This document shows, piece by piece, positions 7,322 to 16,156 of a stretch of 33,369 nt of DNA (the first letter of the stretch is position 1; each line of letters starts with the position of its first letter). A program made the position numbers and the translations under genes. This DNA comes from Halieaceae bacterium (GTDB lineage: Bacteria; Pseudomonadota; Gammaproteobacteria; Pseudomonadales; Halieaceae). Location: assembly GCA_024224435.1 (NCBI GenBank), contig JAAENL010000513.1:1-33369 (forward strand). The letters are read 5' to 3'. The notes under the pieces are model-generated. The model did no database searches. It worked only from the letters and a program-made list of their open reading frames with translations, and had not been told where the DNA came from.

Positions 7322-9985
7322 TCATTGCAAGCGCCTCACTTCCTTGGGTTTGCCGCCATTGCCAGTGATCGAGGGCAGCGAAAACACGTACTCCACCGGG
7401 AAATCAAGCCCTGAGGTATTCTCGTCCAGTGTTAACTGAACGGGTTGGTCTATCGTCAGCAGGGCACCGCAGGATTCCCCGGCATCACAAATGAGCAAAT
7501 CGTTGTCTGTATCGGTGCCCGCCACGATTTCGTAATTGCCCGCCGGGATATCCCTGAATTCGAAGGGGTACAGACTGTTGCTGCTGCTGGCGACGAACTG
7601 TGCGACAGGAATTGCTTCCCCCACTTCCTGAAGCAGGACGTAAATTACGCCCAGGCCTGTTCCGGACTCACCCAACCCTTCGGATACCAGCACTCGTACC
7701 GTCAGGGTGTTTACATTGGATTGGGCAACAATATCGGCTGAGTAAATGCCAGCGGTGAGCAGGGCCCTGTCTACGGTGACTGAATAGGTACCCAGACCAG
7801 CGGTATCCGCGTCGATGGCATTGACCTGTAGCCAGGTTTCGGACGTCGTCAGTGCCTGCAGCTGCAGCGAGCCGCCACCTACGTTACCAAGGGTCAATGT
7901 CAGCGATGAAGTGTTGCCGCCGAAGTTCAGCGTAGTGGCTGAGGCGACCAGTACGGGGTTGTTTGCGGGTGGAGAACCGGATGCCTCCACGGCTGCCAGC
8001 ACTGCCCGCTGCGCATTGATGAGACCGTGACCGTAATCATCGTCGCGGCCAGCTGGTCCCAGGTCATCGGTCAGTGCTCCAGAGGCCAGCAAAGAATCGA
8101 TATCTGCCGGTGTGAGGTCAGGGTTTACACTTTTCATCAGGGCAAGGACGCCGGACACGTGAGGTGCAGCGAAGGAGGTGCCGTCGAGAAAGCTGTAAAC
8201 GTAGTTCAAGCTGTTGTCCGGTCGTATTTCGCCACTGGTGCTCAATATACCGTCGGGAAATCCATCGCCGTTGAGGTCGACGCCCCGGTCGCCTCCCGGT
8301 GCGCTGAGGTCGACTGCCGCCCCGTAATTTGAGTAGACCGTCAGGCGCCGCTGTGCATCGACGGCGCTGACGGAGATAACGTTGTTGTAAGAAGCGGGAT
8401 ACAGTGGCGTGCTGCTCGCGCTGTTGCCGGCTGCCGCCACGACGATCACGCCTGCTGCTCTGACCTCGTTATAGAGATTTTGCGTGGACTGGTCGAACGG
8501 CGCACCACCGAGGCTCAGGTTGATGATGTCGGCCGGCCTGTCTGGCACTGTGCCCGAATCATTAGGTAGGCCTGCGGCAAATCGAACCGCCTGCCCGATG
8601 TCGTAGGATGTTCCTGTCCCGCCGGCTCCCAGCGCGCGCAGTGGCATCACTCGGGCGCCAAACGCGCTGCCGGCCACTCCTCGAATATTATCGCTGCGCG
8701 CCGCCACTGTGCCACTGACATGGGTGCCGTGGAAACTTTCGGAGCCTCCACCAGAGGAGCTCCCAGGGTCAGAGGGGTCCGGGTCGATGCCGTCGCCGTC
8801 CAGCGCTTCATCCGGATTACGCACGAAGTCGTAGCCGGACACGAGCTGACCGGCGAGATCGGGATGGTTGAACAGAATGCCGGTATCGATCACCGCCACC
8901 AGTACGTCGGCGTTGCCGACGGTTGTGTCCCAGGCCTCCGGTAAATTGATCAATGGATAGTGCCATTGATACTGAAAGCCCTGATCGTTTGGAATGGTCT
9001 GTGTAAACACCCGGTAATTGGGATGGGCGGAACGCACAGACGGATCGTTACGCAGCGACTTGATCATCATCAGTGTTTCCCAGCGCGCCCGCTGTGCAGA
9101 ATCTGCGATATTGGTTCCCTTGATCGCTGCATTGGCAAGGCTGCGAGACGGCGACTGCCCCAGAAGAAGAGATCGGCGCATCGCCATGAGGCGGCTGCGT
9201 CCCGCTCCGCCGGCGCGGTGTTGTAGCCCCCAGCGGCGACTCACGCCCAGTTCTGCGGGGGCTGTGCTGGTAGCTTCTGCTTCGGCGGTGTAATCCACGA
9301 CCGCCTCCCACGGGACGATCTCATGGTTTTGATAGGAATAATCCAGCGTATTGTTGGGTGCGCCGATGGCGAGGGTGTAGTTGGTAGCGCCGCTGAAAGC
9401 GAAGACGTTGACCAGGTAGGTGCCGTCTGCGGGCACATCGACGAACTCTACCTCTCCGGTGCCAAGGGAGAACACGACGGTTTCGTCTTCGGTGCTCCAT
9501 AGATACAGGTCGGCGTCAGCGACATTAAAGTCAGCCACCGCCATGGTGATACGCTGTCCCTCCAGCAACTCGACCCGGAAATAATCCTCCACGTCACCGT
9601 CCAGTTGTGACTGCCCTTCGGCGCCGCTGCCCGGCTGATTAACATAACCACCCAGAGTAATCGGGTTGGCGATTGATTGGGCGCTGCTGCGGGTGTTGTT
9701 GCTTATCGCGGGTTGTACCGGATCGTTGGTGTCGCTGTCGACAGTCTGGCTGCTAGACGTGCTAATAGTGCCCGACAGCGTAAAAGCTTCAAATACAGGG
9801 GGCGGAAGCGGCGGCTCGGGTGGGGGGCTGTCAGAATCGCCGCCACCGCCACCGCCACCGCCACCGCCACCGCCACCGCAGGCGGCCAGGCAAGCACAGA
9901 GAACAGCGAGGATGTGCCGACTGGCGCGCGCTGTCCGCGAATTCGGGCGCGGTATGGCGTACTGTCTCTGGGATGTAGATAAGAT
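7322..9985 (-). CDS. Lipoprotein subtilisin-like serine protease (S8) with N-terminal PPC-like domain
   Basis: Counting from the candidate ATC start at 9985, the frame has 887 residues. It opens with a basic segment, a hydrophobic stretch and a lipobox (CLAAC; Cys36), then 13 glycines and a Pro-rich linker. A PPC-like beta domain follows (about residues 100-210), then an inhibitor-like region and the S8 domain with Asp367 (AVIDTG), His419 (HGTHVSG), the oxyanion Asn (AAAGNS) and Ser604 (GTSFAAPHVSG). Beta-rich C-terminal domains end the protein. It should be a lipid-anchored protease at the cell envelope. Between the lipobox and the Shine-Dalgarno AGGAG (9994-9998) there is no ATG, GTG or TTG; the first usual start is GTG at 9592, which would delete the lipoprotein signal and part of PPC. 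Family firm; start uncertain. Confidence 0.85.
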   Translation of the reverse strand: MLSTSQRQYAIPRPNSRTARASRHILAVLCACLAACGGGGGGGGGGGGGDSDSPPPEPPLPPPVFEAFTLSGTISTSSSQTVDSDTNDPVQPAISNNTRSSAQSIANPITLGGYVNQPGSGAEGQSQLDGDVEDYFRVELLEGQRITMAVADFNVADADLYLWSTEDETVVFSLGTGEVEFVDVPADGTYLVNVFAFSGATNYTLAIGAPNNTLDYSYQNHEIVPWEAVVDYTAEAEATSTAPAELGVSRRWGLQHRAGGAGRSRLMAMRRSLLLGQSPSRSLANAAIKGTNIADSAQRARWETLMMIKSLRNDPSVRSAHPNYRVFTQTIPNDQGFQYQWHYPLINLPEAWDTTVGNADVLVAVIDTGILFNHPDLAGQLVSGYDFVRNPDEALDGDGIDPDPSDPGSSSGGGSESFHGTHVSGTVAARSDNIRGVAGSAFGARVMPLRALGAGGTGTSYDIGQAVRFAAGLPNDSGTVPDRPADIINLSLGGAPFDQSTQNLYNEVRAAGVIVVAAAGNSASSTPLYPASYNNVISVSAVDAQRRLTVYSNYGAAVDLSAPGGDRGVDLNGDGFPDGILSTSGEIRPDNSLNYVYSFLDGTSFAAPHVSGVLALMKSVNPDLTPADIDSLLASGALTDDLGPAGRDDDYGHGLINAQRAVLAAVEASGSPPANNPVLVASATTLNFGGNTSSLTLTLGNVGGGSLQLQALTTSETWLQVNAIDADTAGLGTYSVTVDRALLTAGIYSADIVAQSNVNTLTVRVLVSEGLGESGTGLGVIYVLLQEVGEAIPVAQFVASSSNSLYPFEFRDIPAGNYEIVAGTDTDNDLLICDAGESCGALLTIDQPVQLTLDENTSGLDFPVEYVFSLPSITGNGGKPKEVRRLQ
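9839..9877 (-). repeat. Hexanucleotide repeat encoding the poly-Gly linker after the lipobox
   Basis: About six tandem copies of GCCACC on the plus strand (GGTGGC in the sense of the gene) encode 13 consecutive glycines directly after the lipobox cysteine. Gain or loss of units keeps the frame and would change the tether length by two residues at a time. Confidence 0.85.
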
Positions 9986-9993
9986 GACAGGGT

Positions 9994-9998
9994 CTCCT
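9994..9998 (-). promoter_or_regulatory. Shine-Dalgarno of the lipoprotein protease
   Basis: AGGAG on the minus strand lies 8 bases before an in-frame ATC (9985-9983) and 5 bases before an in-frame GTC. No ordinary start codon occurs at a useful distance in the frame that encodes the lipobox. It supports initiation here rather than at the GTG at 9592. Confidence 0.5.
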
Positions 9999-10135
9999 AA
10001 TGGTGACAGAAAGTCGGAGCGTGTAGAGTAAACATACAGGGACTGCGGCCAACCGGATCATTACCCGGCACGTTTTCCCTGTAACCTACACGACCATCGT
10101 TAATGGTTAGTTGCCGCTGCTGGAGGCGAGCCCCA

Positions 10136-11677
10136 ATGAGAAGAGTATACCTGACGTTCTGGTGCCTATTCGCGCTATCCTTAAATGCCCATGCGAAAAC
10201 GCCGAATATCCTCGTAATCTGGGGAGATGACATTGGTTGGTCTAACATAAGCGCCTATCACCGCGGCATGCTAGGGGGTAGCACGCCCAACATCGACCGT
10301 ATCGCCAATGAGGGTGCACTGTTTACTGATTATTACGGGGAACAGAGCTGCACCGCTGGACGTTCCGCCTTTATCACTGGGCAACACCCTTTGCGCACCG
10401 GGCTTCTGAAAGTGGGTATGCCCGGTGCAGAGATCGGCCTGCAGGCGGAGGACCCGACCATTGCCGAGATTCTCAAGCCTCTGGGTTACGCTACGGGCCA
10501 GTTCGGCAAAAACCATCTCGGCGACAAAGACAAGTTTCTGCCGACCAGCCATGGATTTGATGAGTTTTTGGGTAACCTCTATCACCTCAATGCGGAAGAG
10601 GAGCCGGAAACCTATTTCTATCCCAAGGACCCTGCCTTCCGCAAGCGTTTTGCGCCCCGCGGTGTGATTCACTCTTTTGCTGACGGCAAGGTACAGGATA
10701 CTGGACCCCTGACCCGCAAGCGCATGGAGACTATCGACCAGGAATTCACTGACGCGGCGCTCAAGTTCATGCGCAAGTCCCACGAGGACGACAAGCCCTT
10801 TTTCGTTTGGTTCAACGCCACGCGGATGCATGTCTGGACCCGTTTGTCCCCCGAGTGGGACGGCAAGTCGGGCTACGGTCTTTATGCCGATGGTCTCATG
10901 GAGCACGATCATCAAGTGGGTCAATTGCTGAACGAGTTGCAGACGCTGGGCATAGAGGATGACACTATTGTCATTTACAGTACCGACAATGGCTCCCAGA
11001 CTAACACCTACCCTGACGGCGGCGCAGAACCCTTCCGTGGCGAAAAAGGGTCAACCTGGGAAGGTGGTTTCCGCGTACCAGCGCTGATCCGCTGGCCCGG
11101 GGTGGTGCAGCCCGGTACCGTCATCAATGACATATTTTCTCATCAGGACTGGTTTCCCACATTGGCCTCTGCGGCGGGGATCCAGGATATCGACAAAAAG
11201 CTGAAGAAGGGCTATGCAGCAGGAGACAAAACATTCAAGGTTCATCTCGATGGATATGACCAGACCGATTTGCTTGCGGGCACGGGGCCGGGGAGGCGCG
11301 AGACGATTTTTTACTTCGATGACAATGCCAACTTTAATGCTATGCGCTGGAATGATTGGAAAATCCATTTCGCACTGCAAATGGACGGTTGGGCTGGCCC
11401 GCGTGAGTCGCTGAACTTCCCGCGGATGATCCACTTGCGCTCTGACCCTTACGAAACGTCCCTCGATTCAGGCCTGTATACTCGCTTTTTCGCGGATCAA
11501 CTGTGGCTTTTCGTGCCGGTGCAGCAGGAGGTGGGCAAGTGGTTGATGACTTTCCGGCAGTTCCCGCCGCGTCAGCCTACGGCGAGCTTTACTGTCGACA
11601 AAATGATGGGCTTTATGCAGCAGATGCTGCAGCAACGCGTAATGGGTGCTGCCGGTGCCGGTGGGACGCCCCCCTGA
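10136..11677 (+). CDS. Periplasmic sulfatase (Cys-type, alkaline phosphatase superfamily)
   Basis: A 513-residue sulfatase, a hydrolase of sulfate esters that uses a formylglycine made from a cysteine. The start at 10136 follows GGAGG at 9 bases and opens a signal peptide (MRRVYLTFWCLFALSLNAHA, cleavage after Ala20). The first metal-ligand motif is WGDDIGW (residues 29-35), and the formylglycine signature is Cys72-Thr-Ala-Gly-Arg76, within the C-x-P/A-x-R rule. STDNGSQTN supplies further metal ligands, and GEKGSTWEGGFRVP is a typical sulfatase stretch. The native substrate cannot be told; marine sulfated compounds are possible. No formylglycine-generating enzyme is in the window. It is divergent from the protease and convergent with the crotonase at 11712. 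Confidence 0.92.
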   Translation: MRRVYLTFWCLFALSLNAHAKTPNILVIWGDDIGWSNISAYHRGMLGGSTPNIDRIANEGALFTDYYGEQSCTAGRSAFITGQHPLRTGLLKVGMPGAEIGLQAEDPTIAEILKPLGYATGQFGKNHLGDKDKFLPTSHGFDEFLGNLYHLNAEEEPETYFYPKDPAFRKRFAPRGVIHSFADGKVQDTGPLTRKRMETIDQEFTDAALKFMRKSHEDDKPFFVWFNATRMHVWTRLSPEWDGKSGYGLYADGLMEHDHQVGQLLNELQTLGIEDDTIVIYSTDNGSQTNTYPDGGAEPFRGEKGSTWEGGFRVPALIRWPGVVQPGTVINDIFSHQDWFPTLASAAGIQDIDKKLKKGYAAGDKTFKVHLDGYDQTDLLAGTGPGRRETIFYFDDNANFNAMRWNDWKIHFALQMDGWAGPRESLNFPRMIHLRSDPYETSLDSGLYTRFFADQLWLFVPVQQEVGKWLMTFRQFPPRQPTASFTVDKMMGFMQQMLQQRVMGAAGAGGTPP

Positions 11678-11711
11678 GAGGCGTCGCTGCAACTAGCCCG
11701 CACTTGTTCAA

Positions 11712-12494
11712 CTAGCGTCCGCTGAAAGCACCTGGCCGACGCTCGGTCATGGCGCGGATGCCCTCCTGAAAATCTTCGGTGTCAGAAAGGCGCAACTGCT
11801 CCCGGTTCTCATGGTCGGTCGTTGCGCTTACTTTGCCCGCAAGCCCTTCGCGCATCGTCGCTCTTATCGACAGTAACGCCAGTGGGGCATTGGCGGCGAT
11901 CTCGGCCGCAAAAGCCAGCGCCTCTTCACGCAATTTTTCTTTGGTGGTGAAGATATCTGCGAGACCCCACTCGTAAGCCTGCTCGCCCTTGATGCGTCGA
12001 GACGTATAAAACATCAGATTAGCGCGTTGCTGACCGATGAGCTGTGGCAGCGTGTGGCTCAGTCCGAAACCTGGGTGTAGACCGAGGGCGGCGAAGTTCG
12101 CGGTAAATCGGGCCTCTGCGCAGCACACTCGAAAATCTGCCGCGACCGCGAGGCCCAGTCCGCCGCCTGTTGCAGCGCCCTGCACGGCGGCGATGAGGGG
12201 CTTTTTGCAGTTGAAAATCCGAATCGCTGCAGCGTACAGTGGGTTGCCTTGTTGCTCCGTTGCGTCATCGAATACGGTAGCCTCTTGATTGAAATCGGCG
12301 CCTGCGCAAAATGATTTTCCCTTGGAGGCGAGCACGACGGCACGACACTCGGGATCCTTATCCAGTGTTTCCAGCGCAGCGGCCATATCATTAATCAAGG
12401 GGATGTCAAAAAAATTGTGCGGGGGCCTGCAGATTTCCAGCAGAGCCACATGTCCCTGCAATGCAACATCGATGTCTCCGAACCGTAAAGCCAT
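11712..12494 (-). CDS. Enoyl-CoA hydratase/isomerase family protein
   Basis: A 260-residue crotonase-fold protein starting at the ATG at 12494, preceded by GGGGG. Oxyanion segments are KGKSFCAGADF (residues 58-68) and GAATGGGLGLAV (106-117). Neither catalytic glutamate of classical enoyl-CoA hydratase is kept: Gly114 and Phe134 stand at those positions. The LGLHPGFGLSHTLPQLIG segment is common in uncharacterised family members. It probably acts on a CoA ester in the cytosol, with the exact reaction unknown. It is unlike the crotonase at 973 in its active-site loop, so the two are not recent duplicates. It stands as a single gene, convergent with the sulfatase across 34 bases. Confidence 0.92.
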   Translation of the reverse strand: MALRFGDIDVALQGHVALLEICRPPHNFFDIPLINDMAAALETLDKDPECRAVVLASKGKSFCAGADFNQEATVFDDATEQQGNPLYAAAIRIFNCKKPLIAAVQGAATGGGLGLAVAADFRVCCAEARFTANFAALGLHPGFGLSHTLPQLIGQQRANLMFYTSRRIKGEQAYEWGLADIFTTKEKLREEALAFAAEIAANAPLALLSIRATMREGLAGKVSATTDHENREQLRLSDTEDFQEGIRAMTERRPGAFSGR

Positions 12495-12803
12495 TACTGC
12501 CCCCAACTAGCGCACAATAAAAGCATGACGCTATCACATTCATTCAAGCATTGCCGGTGCCGTCGTGCCACCCAGCTGCGGTCGTGGCGCTTCGATTAGC
12601 CGCTCAAATTGGAGGGGTATTCACGCCACGGTTCACTGAAGGCATGGTTTATCGAATGTCGGCTGGGCCTGACACTGGTTGAGCGCTCTCTTATTCCAAA
12701 AGGGCTGGCAGTTTCTCGTTTTATGGTTAGACTTAGCCGGGATTGAGATCGGCATTTGCGCGCTTTTTTGCGCTTGCGATGACGTTATGTTTGAGGAATC
12801 AAG
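12495..12803. promoter_or_regulatory. Divergent intergenic region upstream of the porin gene
   Basis: This 309-base stretch separates two divergent genes and should hold both promoters. Near its right end, TTTGCGCGC, TTTTTT and GCGCTTGCG form a GC-rich imperfect repeat around a T run, and GAGGA (near 12793) is the ribosome binding site of the porin. I see no ORF, RNA gene or clear operator. Confidence 0.4.
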
Positions 12804-14210
12804 ATGAGAGGCAACCTGAGTTCCACCACCTCGGTCGCGTTTGCTGCGGTACTTTGCTTATTTGCGGATTTTACTTGGGCTTCTTCTGATTCGGAACGAA
12901 TTCGGGCGCTCGAAATGCTTGTTGAGCAGCAGCAAAGAATGCTCGAGAACATGAATGTTGAGCTGCAGCGACTCAAGGCTGGTCAGACCGTTATCGTTGA
13001 AGACATCGTTATTGTCGACGAGACTATTACTGAACCGGTAATCGAGCAGACGGCCAAGCCCGATTTCAGCATGGAGGTATACGGTTTTGTCAGAGCCGAT
13101 GCCATCTACGACTTTAAACGGGTCGACCCTGACTGGAACGACACCTTGCGCGTTAGTACTATCCCAACCAAGAGCGGAACCTACGGCAATGACGGGGAAT
13201 TTATTTTCAGCGTTCGCCAGACCCGCGTGGGAGTAAAAGGCGACTATGGCCCCGATGTGACTTACCTGCTGGAGGCTGAGCTGTTCGGAGTGGGGGGTGA
13301 TCAAGGCCAGACCACGCCGCGCTTGCGGCATGCCTGGGGTACGTACAAGAATTTCGGTATGGGCCAGACGTGGTCCAACTTCATGGACCCCGGCGTGTTT
13401 CCCAATACTATCGATTACTGGGGGCCTACCGGCATGGTGTTTTATCGAAATCAGCAGGCGCGCTACTCTATACCTCTGGGTCCGGATATGTTGTCTTTCT
13501 CACTGGAGGACCCCAACACCTCATTGACGATTGGACGTTTCCGCAATGTAAAAGCCTGCGACCTGCCGAATCCCGAGCCAGGCTGCGGCTCCACAGATTC
13601 CACCGCCGCTGATATTTTCCAGGCGCACAACGACCTGCCCGACTTTACGGCGTCCTATCAGAAAAATGGCGATTTCGGCCATTACAAGCTGGCAGGTATC
13701 GTGCGCAAGCTGGGCTACGAGCGACTGGACAATGGTGATGATGGCTACAAGGTGGGCTGGGGTATCAATGCCAGTACGGTACTGAACACCTGGGGTCAGG
13801 ACAACGTGAAGCTTGAGGCGGTCTATGGCGAAGGCGTGGGCAATTATATGAATGATGGTGGTGTGGATATCGCGCCGGACTCAGCTGATTTGGACAGCGC
13901 TAAGGCAGGGACTGTGCCCATTTTGGGCATCGTCGCGTACTACGATCATTATTGGAACGAACGCTGGTCGACGTCCTTCGGCTGGTCTATGACGGACCTC
14001 AATACAGACGACGGTCAAGCGGGTAATGAATTCGAAAAGGGCCAGATTGCGCAGATCAATCTGCTGCATTACCCCTTGGACAATGTGATGATGGGGGGTG
14101 AGTTTATATGGGGGCAGCGCGAGAATATCGACGGTAATAAGGGCTCTGATTATCGTGTGCAGTTCTCGTTGCAGGTCAACTTTGACTCGGGCAATCTTTT
14201 CGCACGGTGA
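12804..14210 (+). CDS. DcaP-type outer-membrane porin
   Basis: A 468-residue precursor with a signal peptide (hydrophobic SVAFAAVLCLFADFTWA, cleavage near TWA-SSD). A short coiled coil follows at residues about 30-58 (SERIRALEMLVEQQQRMLEN), then a linker and a beta-barrel starting at EVYGFVRADAIYDF. This layout matches the DcaP trimeric porins, which pass small, often negatively charged organic molecules. SVRQTRVGVKGDYG, DYWGPTGMVFYRNQQARY and WNERWSTSFGWS are barrel strands with aromatic girdles. The barrel ends with VQFSLQVNF, but nine further residues (DSGNLFAR at the end) follow, whereas the last residue is usually aromatic. The next gene is an exported glutaminase in the same direction, 98 bases downstream. 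Confidence 0.88.
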   Translation: MRGNLSSTTSVAFAAVLCLFADFTWASSDSERIRALEMLVEQQQRMLENMNVELQRLKAGQTVIVEDIVIVDETITEPVIEQTAKPDFSMEVYGFVRADAIYDFKRVDPDWNDTLRVSTIPTKSGTYGNDGEFIFSVRQTRVGVKGDYGPDVTYLLEAELFGVGGDQGQTTPRLRHAWGTYKNFGMGQTWSNFMDPGVFPNTIDYWGPTGMVFYRNQQARYSIPLGPDMLSFSLEDPNTSLTIGRFRNVKACDLPNPEPGCGSTDSTAADIFQAHNDLPDFTASYQKNGDFGHYKLAGIVRKLGYERLDNGDDGYKVGWGINASTVLNTWGQDNVKLEAVYGEGVGNYMNDGGVDIAPDSADLDSAKAGTVPILGIVAYYDHYWNERWSTSFGWSMTDLNTDDGQAGNEFEKGQIAQINLLHYPLDNVMMGGEFIWGQRENIDGNKGSDYRVQFSLQVNFDSGNLFAR

Positions 14211-14308
14211 TCTGAACAGTACTCTCCCGTGGCGCCACACCATGCGGTTTGTCCAACACGCAGCATGATTGGCGGTTGCAGCATTTCGCTTAAACAGAGG
14301 ATAGTAAA

Positions 14309-15370
14309 ATGGCAAATCGTCCAGAAAATACAAGGCTACACCAATTTATCAGTTTTGTTTTTATCATCGCACTGTCGAGCATGCTCAGTGCACAGGCGTA
14401 TGCACGGGGACCTTATAGCTACACAGGCGTCGAGTTGCAGAATGCTGTCGATGAGGCCTATGAGAAATTCAAGGATTTGAAGGACGGCAAGAATGCAGAC
14501 TATATTCCAATACTCGCGACCGTGCCCTCCGAGCTATTTGGTGTGGTGATCGTCACCAAGGCAGGCGATGTATATGCCGCTGGCGATACAGATTATATCT
14601 TTGCCATTGAGTCCACATCCAAGCCGTTCAACCTGGCGTTGGTGATGGAAGAGTACGGGCCAGAAGAGGTACAGGAAAAAATCGGGGTGGAGGCGACGGG
14701 CCTGCCGTTCAACTCGAAATTGGCAATGGAACTGATAAAGGCGCGTTCGGTCAATCCACTGGTGAATGCCGGCGCCATTGCCCAGGTAAGCATGGTGAAA
14801 GCGAAGAACGAAGAGGAACGCTGGGACAAGGTCTTCCAGAATATGAAGGATTTTGCAGGCACCGAGCTCAAGATGATGGATGAGGTGTACGAATCGGAAA
14901 TCACCACTTCATGGTCTAACCGTGCGATCGCAAACCTACTCTATAACTACGGCCGTCTTTACAGCGAGCCGGAGGATGCCCTGCGTGTTTACACGAAAAT
15001 GTGCTCTGTCGGAGTTTCGACCACGGATCTGGGTTTTATGGGCGCTACGCTGGCTAATGGTGGCGTCAACCCCAAGACGGGTAAGCGCCTCATGAAGGAA
15101 GAATACGTCCATCAACTGTTGGCGGTGATGCTGACAGCCGGATTTTATGACGAGTCAGGTGAGTGGGCTTACACGGCCGGGTTGCCGAGTAAAACCGGCG
15201 TAGGAGGCGGTATTGTGTCTGTAGTGCCAGGCGTTATGGCCATTGCTGCGTTCTCTCCCCGGCTTAACGAGGCGGGTAATAGCGTACGTGCACAAGAGGC
15301 CATCGACTTTATCTCGGACAAGTTCGACCTTAATATTTTCAAGCCCCGTAGGTTGCCAGCTATCATGTGA
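14309..15370 (+). CDS. glsA: Glutaminase with an N-terminal export signal
   Basis: A 353-residue glutaminase of the serine beta-lactamase fold, hydrolysing glutamine to glutamate and ammonia. Family signatures are the S-x-x-K motif in ESTSKPFNLAL, the VNPLVNAGAI segment, SEITTSWSNRAIANLL and the final GLPSKTGVGGGIVSVVPG. It carries a hydrophobic N-terminal stretch (FISFVFIIALSSMLSAQAYA, then RG) that looks like a cleavable signal peptide, so it probably works in the periplasm; most glutaminases of this family are cytosolic. GAGGA precedes the ATG at good distance. It follows the DcaP porin on the same strand, so uptake and deamidation of glutamine may be linked. That link is inferred. Confidence 0.92.
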   Translation: MANRPENTRLHQFISFVFIIALSSMLSAQAYARGPYSYTGVELQNAVDEAYEKFKDLKDGKNADYIPILATVPSELFGVVIVTKAGDVYAAGDTDYIFAIESTSKPFNLALVMEEYGPEEVQEKIGVEATGLPFNSKLAMELIKARSVNPLVNAGAIAQVSMVKAKNEEERWDKVFQNMKDFAGTELKMMDEVYESEITTSWSNRAIANLLYNYGRLYSEPEDALRVYTKMCSVGVSTTDLGFMGATLANGGVNPKTGKRLMKEEYVHQLLAVMLTAGFYDESGEWAYTAGLPSKTGVGGGIVSVVPGVMAIAAFSPRLNEAGNSVRAQEAIDFISDKFDLNIFKPRRLPAIM

Positions 15371-15462
15371 CGGCATTGCCCGATTGCGACCGATGAGGAA
15401 AAGTAAACCGCCAACAACTGCGTGGCTTATTCTTGCCTGAAATGGGTTTTATGCGATCCGAA

Positions 15463-16146
15463 CTAACCGAGGTAGTCCCGAATTTTTAGATAGTCCTGCG
15501 CTACACGTTCGGGGTTGAACGTATGAAACCCCGCGCCGCGGTAGTCTGGTTCAAAGATCGCCTGTAGTTTGCCCTCGGGGTTCAGTAAGAACAGGGTTAC
15601 ACCGTGGTTCACATCGTACTCGTTGTCAGCGGGGTTGGTGTCTTCACCCATTCTAGGAATCAGCTGCGCGACAATGCCAAGGCCTTTTTCAAAGGGTAAG
15701 TGGGGGTTCTCGCTATCGTCCGCATGGGTCAGGCCCACAAACGATTTATCGAAGAACGGCATGTAGGACGCGAGTTGATCTACCGTGTCACGGCGATGGT
15801 CCACGCTGTAAAAGAGTACACGTAAATCTTTTCCGCGGCCCTGAGCATCAAGCAGATTGTTCACGCTCACAAGCTGGTTCAGCGTAGTTGGGCAAATATC
15901 CGGGCAGGTGGTGAACCCGTAAGAGACGATATGCCAGCGACCCCTAAGTGCCTCGTTATCGAATACACGGTTGTGATGATCCAGTAGTTCGAATGGTTGC
16001 AGCGCGCGGGCTTTGGGTAAGAGCACTCCCTGTATCAAAGGTGCTGACGGCGCTCGGTTCGTTAATATCAGCACGGCGACCAGGCCGATACAGGCATTGG
16101 CTACCATAAAACCGCGGAACATCCGCGTCTTGGCAGATAACTTCAT
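15463..16146 (-). CDS. SCO1/SenC copper chaperone for cytochrome c oxidase
   Basis: Starting from the ATG at 16146, just after the subunit IV stop, this is a 227-residue membrane-anchored thioredoxin-fold protein. One N-terminal helix (residues about 13-30) places the rest in the periplasm. The copper ligands are Cys81 and Cys85 (TTCPDICP) and His181 (DVNHG). The family delivers copper to the CuA site of subunit II, which fits its place as the last gene of the cox operon, 10 bases after subunit IV. An upstream frame to 16308 is open but overlaps subunit IV and is rejected. The gene converges with the glutaminase gene. Confidence 0.94.
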   Translation of the reverse strand: MKLSAKTRMFRGFMVANACIGLVAVLILTNRAPSAPLIQGVLLPKARALQPFELLDHHNRVFDNEALRGRWHIVSYGFTTCPDICPTTLNQLVSVNNLLDAQGRGKDLRVLFYSVDHRRDTVDQLASYMPFFDKSFVGLTHADDSENPHLPFEKGLGIVAQLIPRMGEDTNPADNEYDVNHGVTLFLLNPEGKLQAIFEPDYRGAGFHTFNPERVAQDYLKIRDYLG

Positions 16147-16156
16147 TATTCGTCGC

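Noticed and set aside
14229-14238. GTGGCGCCAC palindrome between porin and glutaminase genes
   Set aside because: It is short, has no T run and no partner site; it gives no reason to call a terminator or operator.
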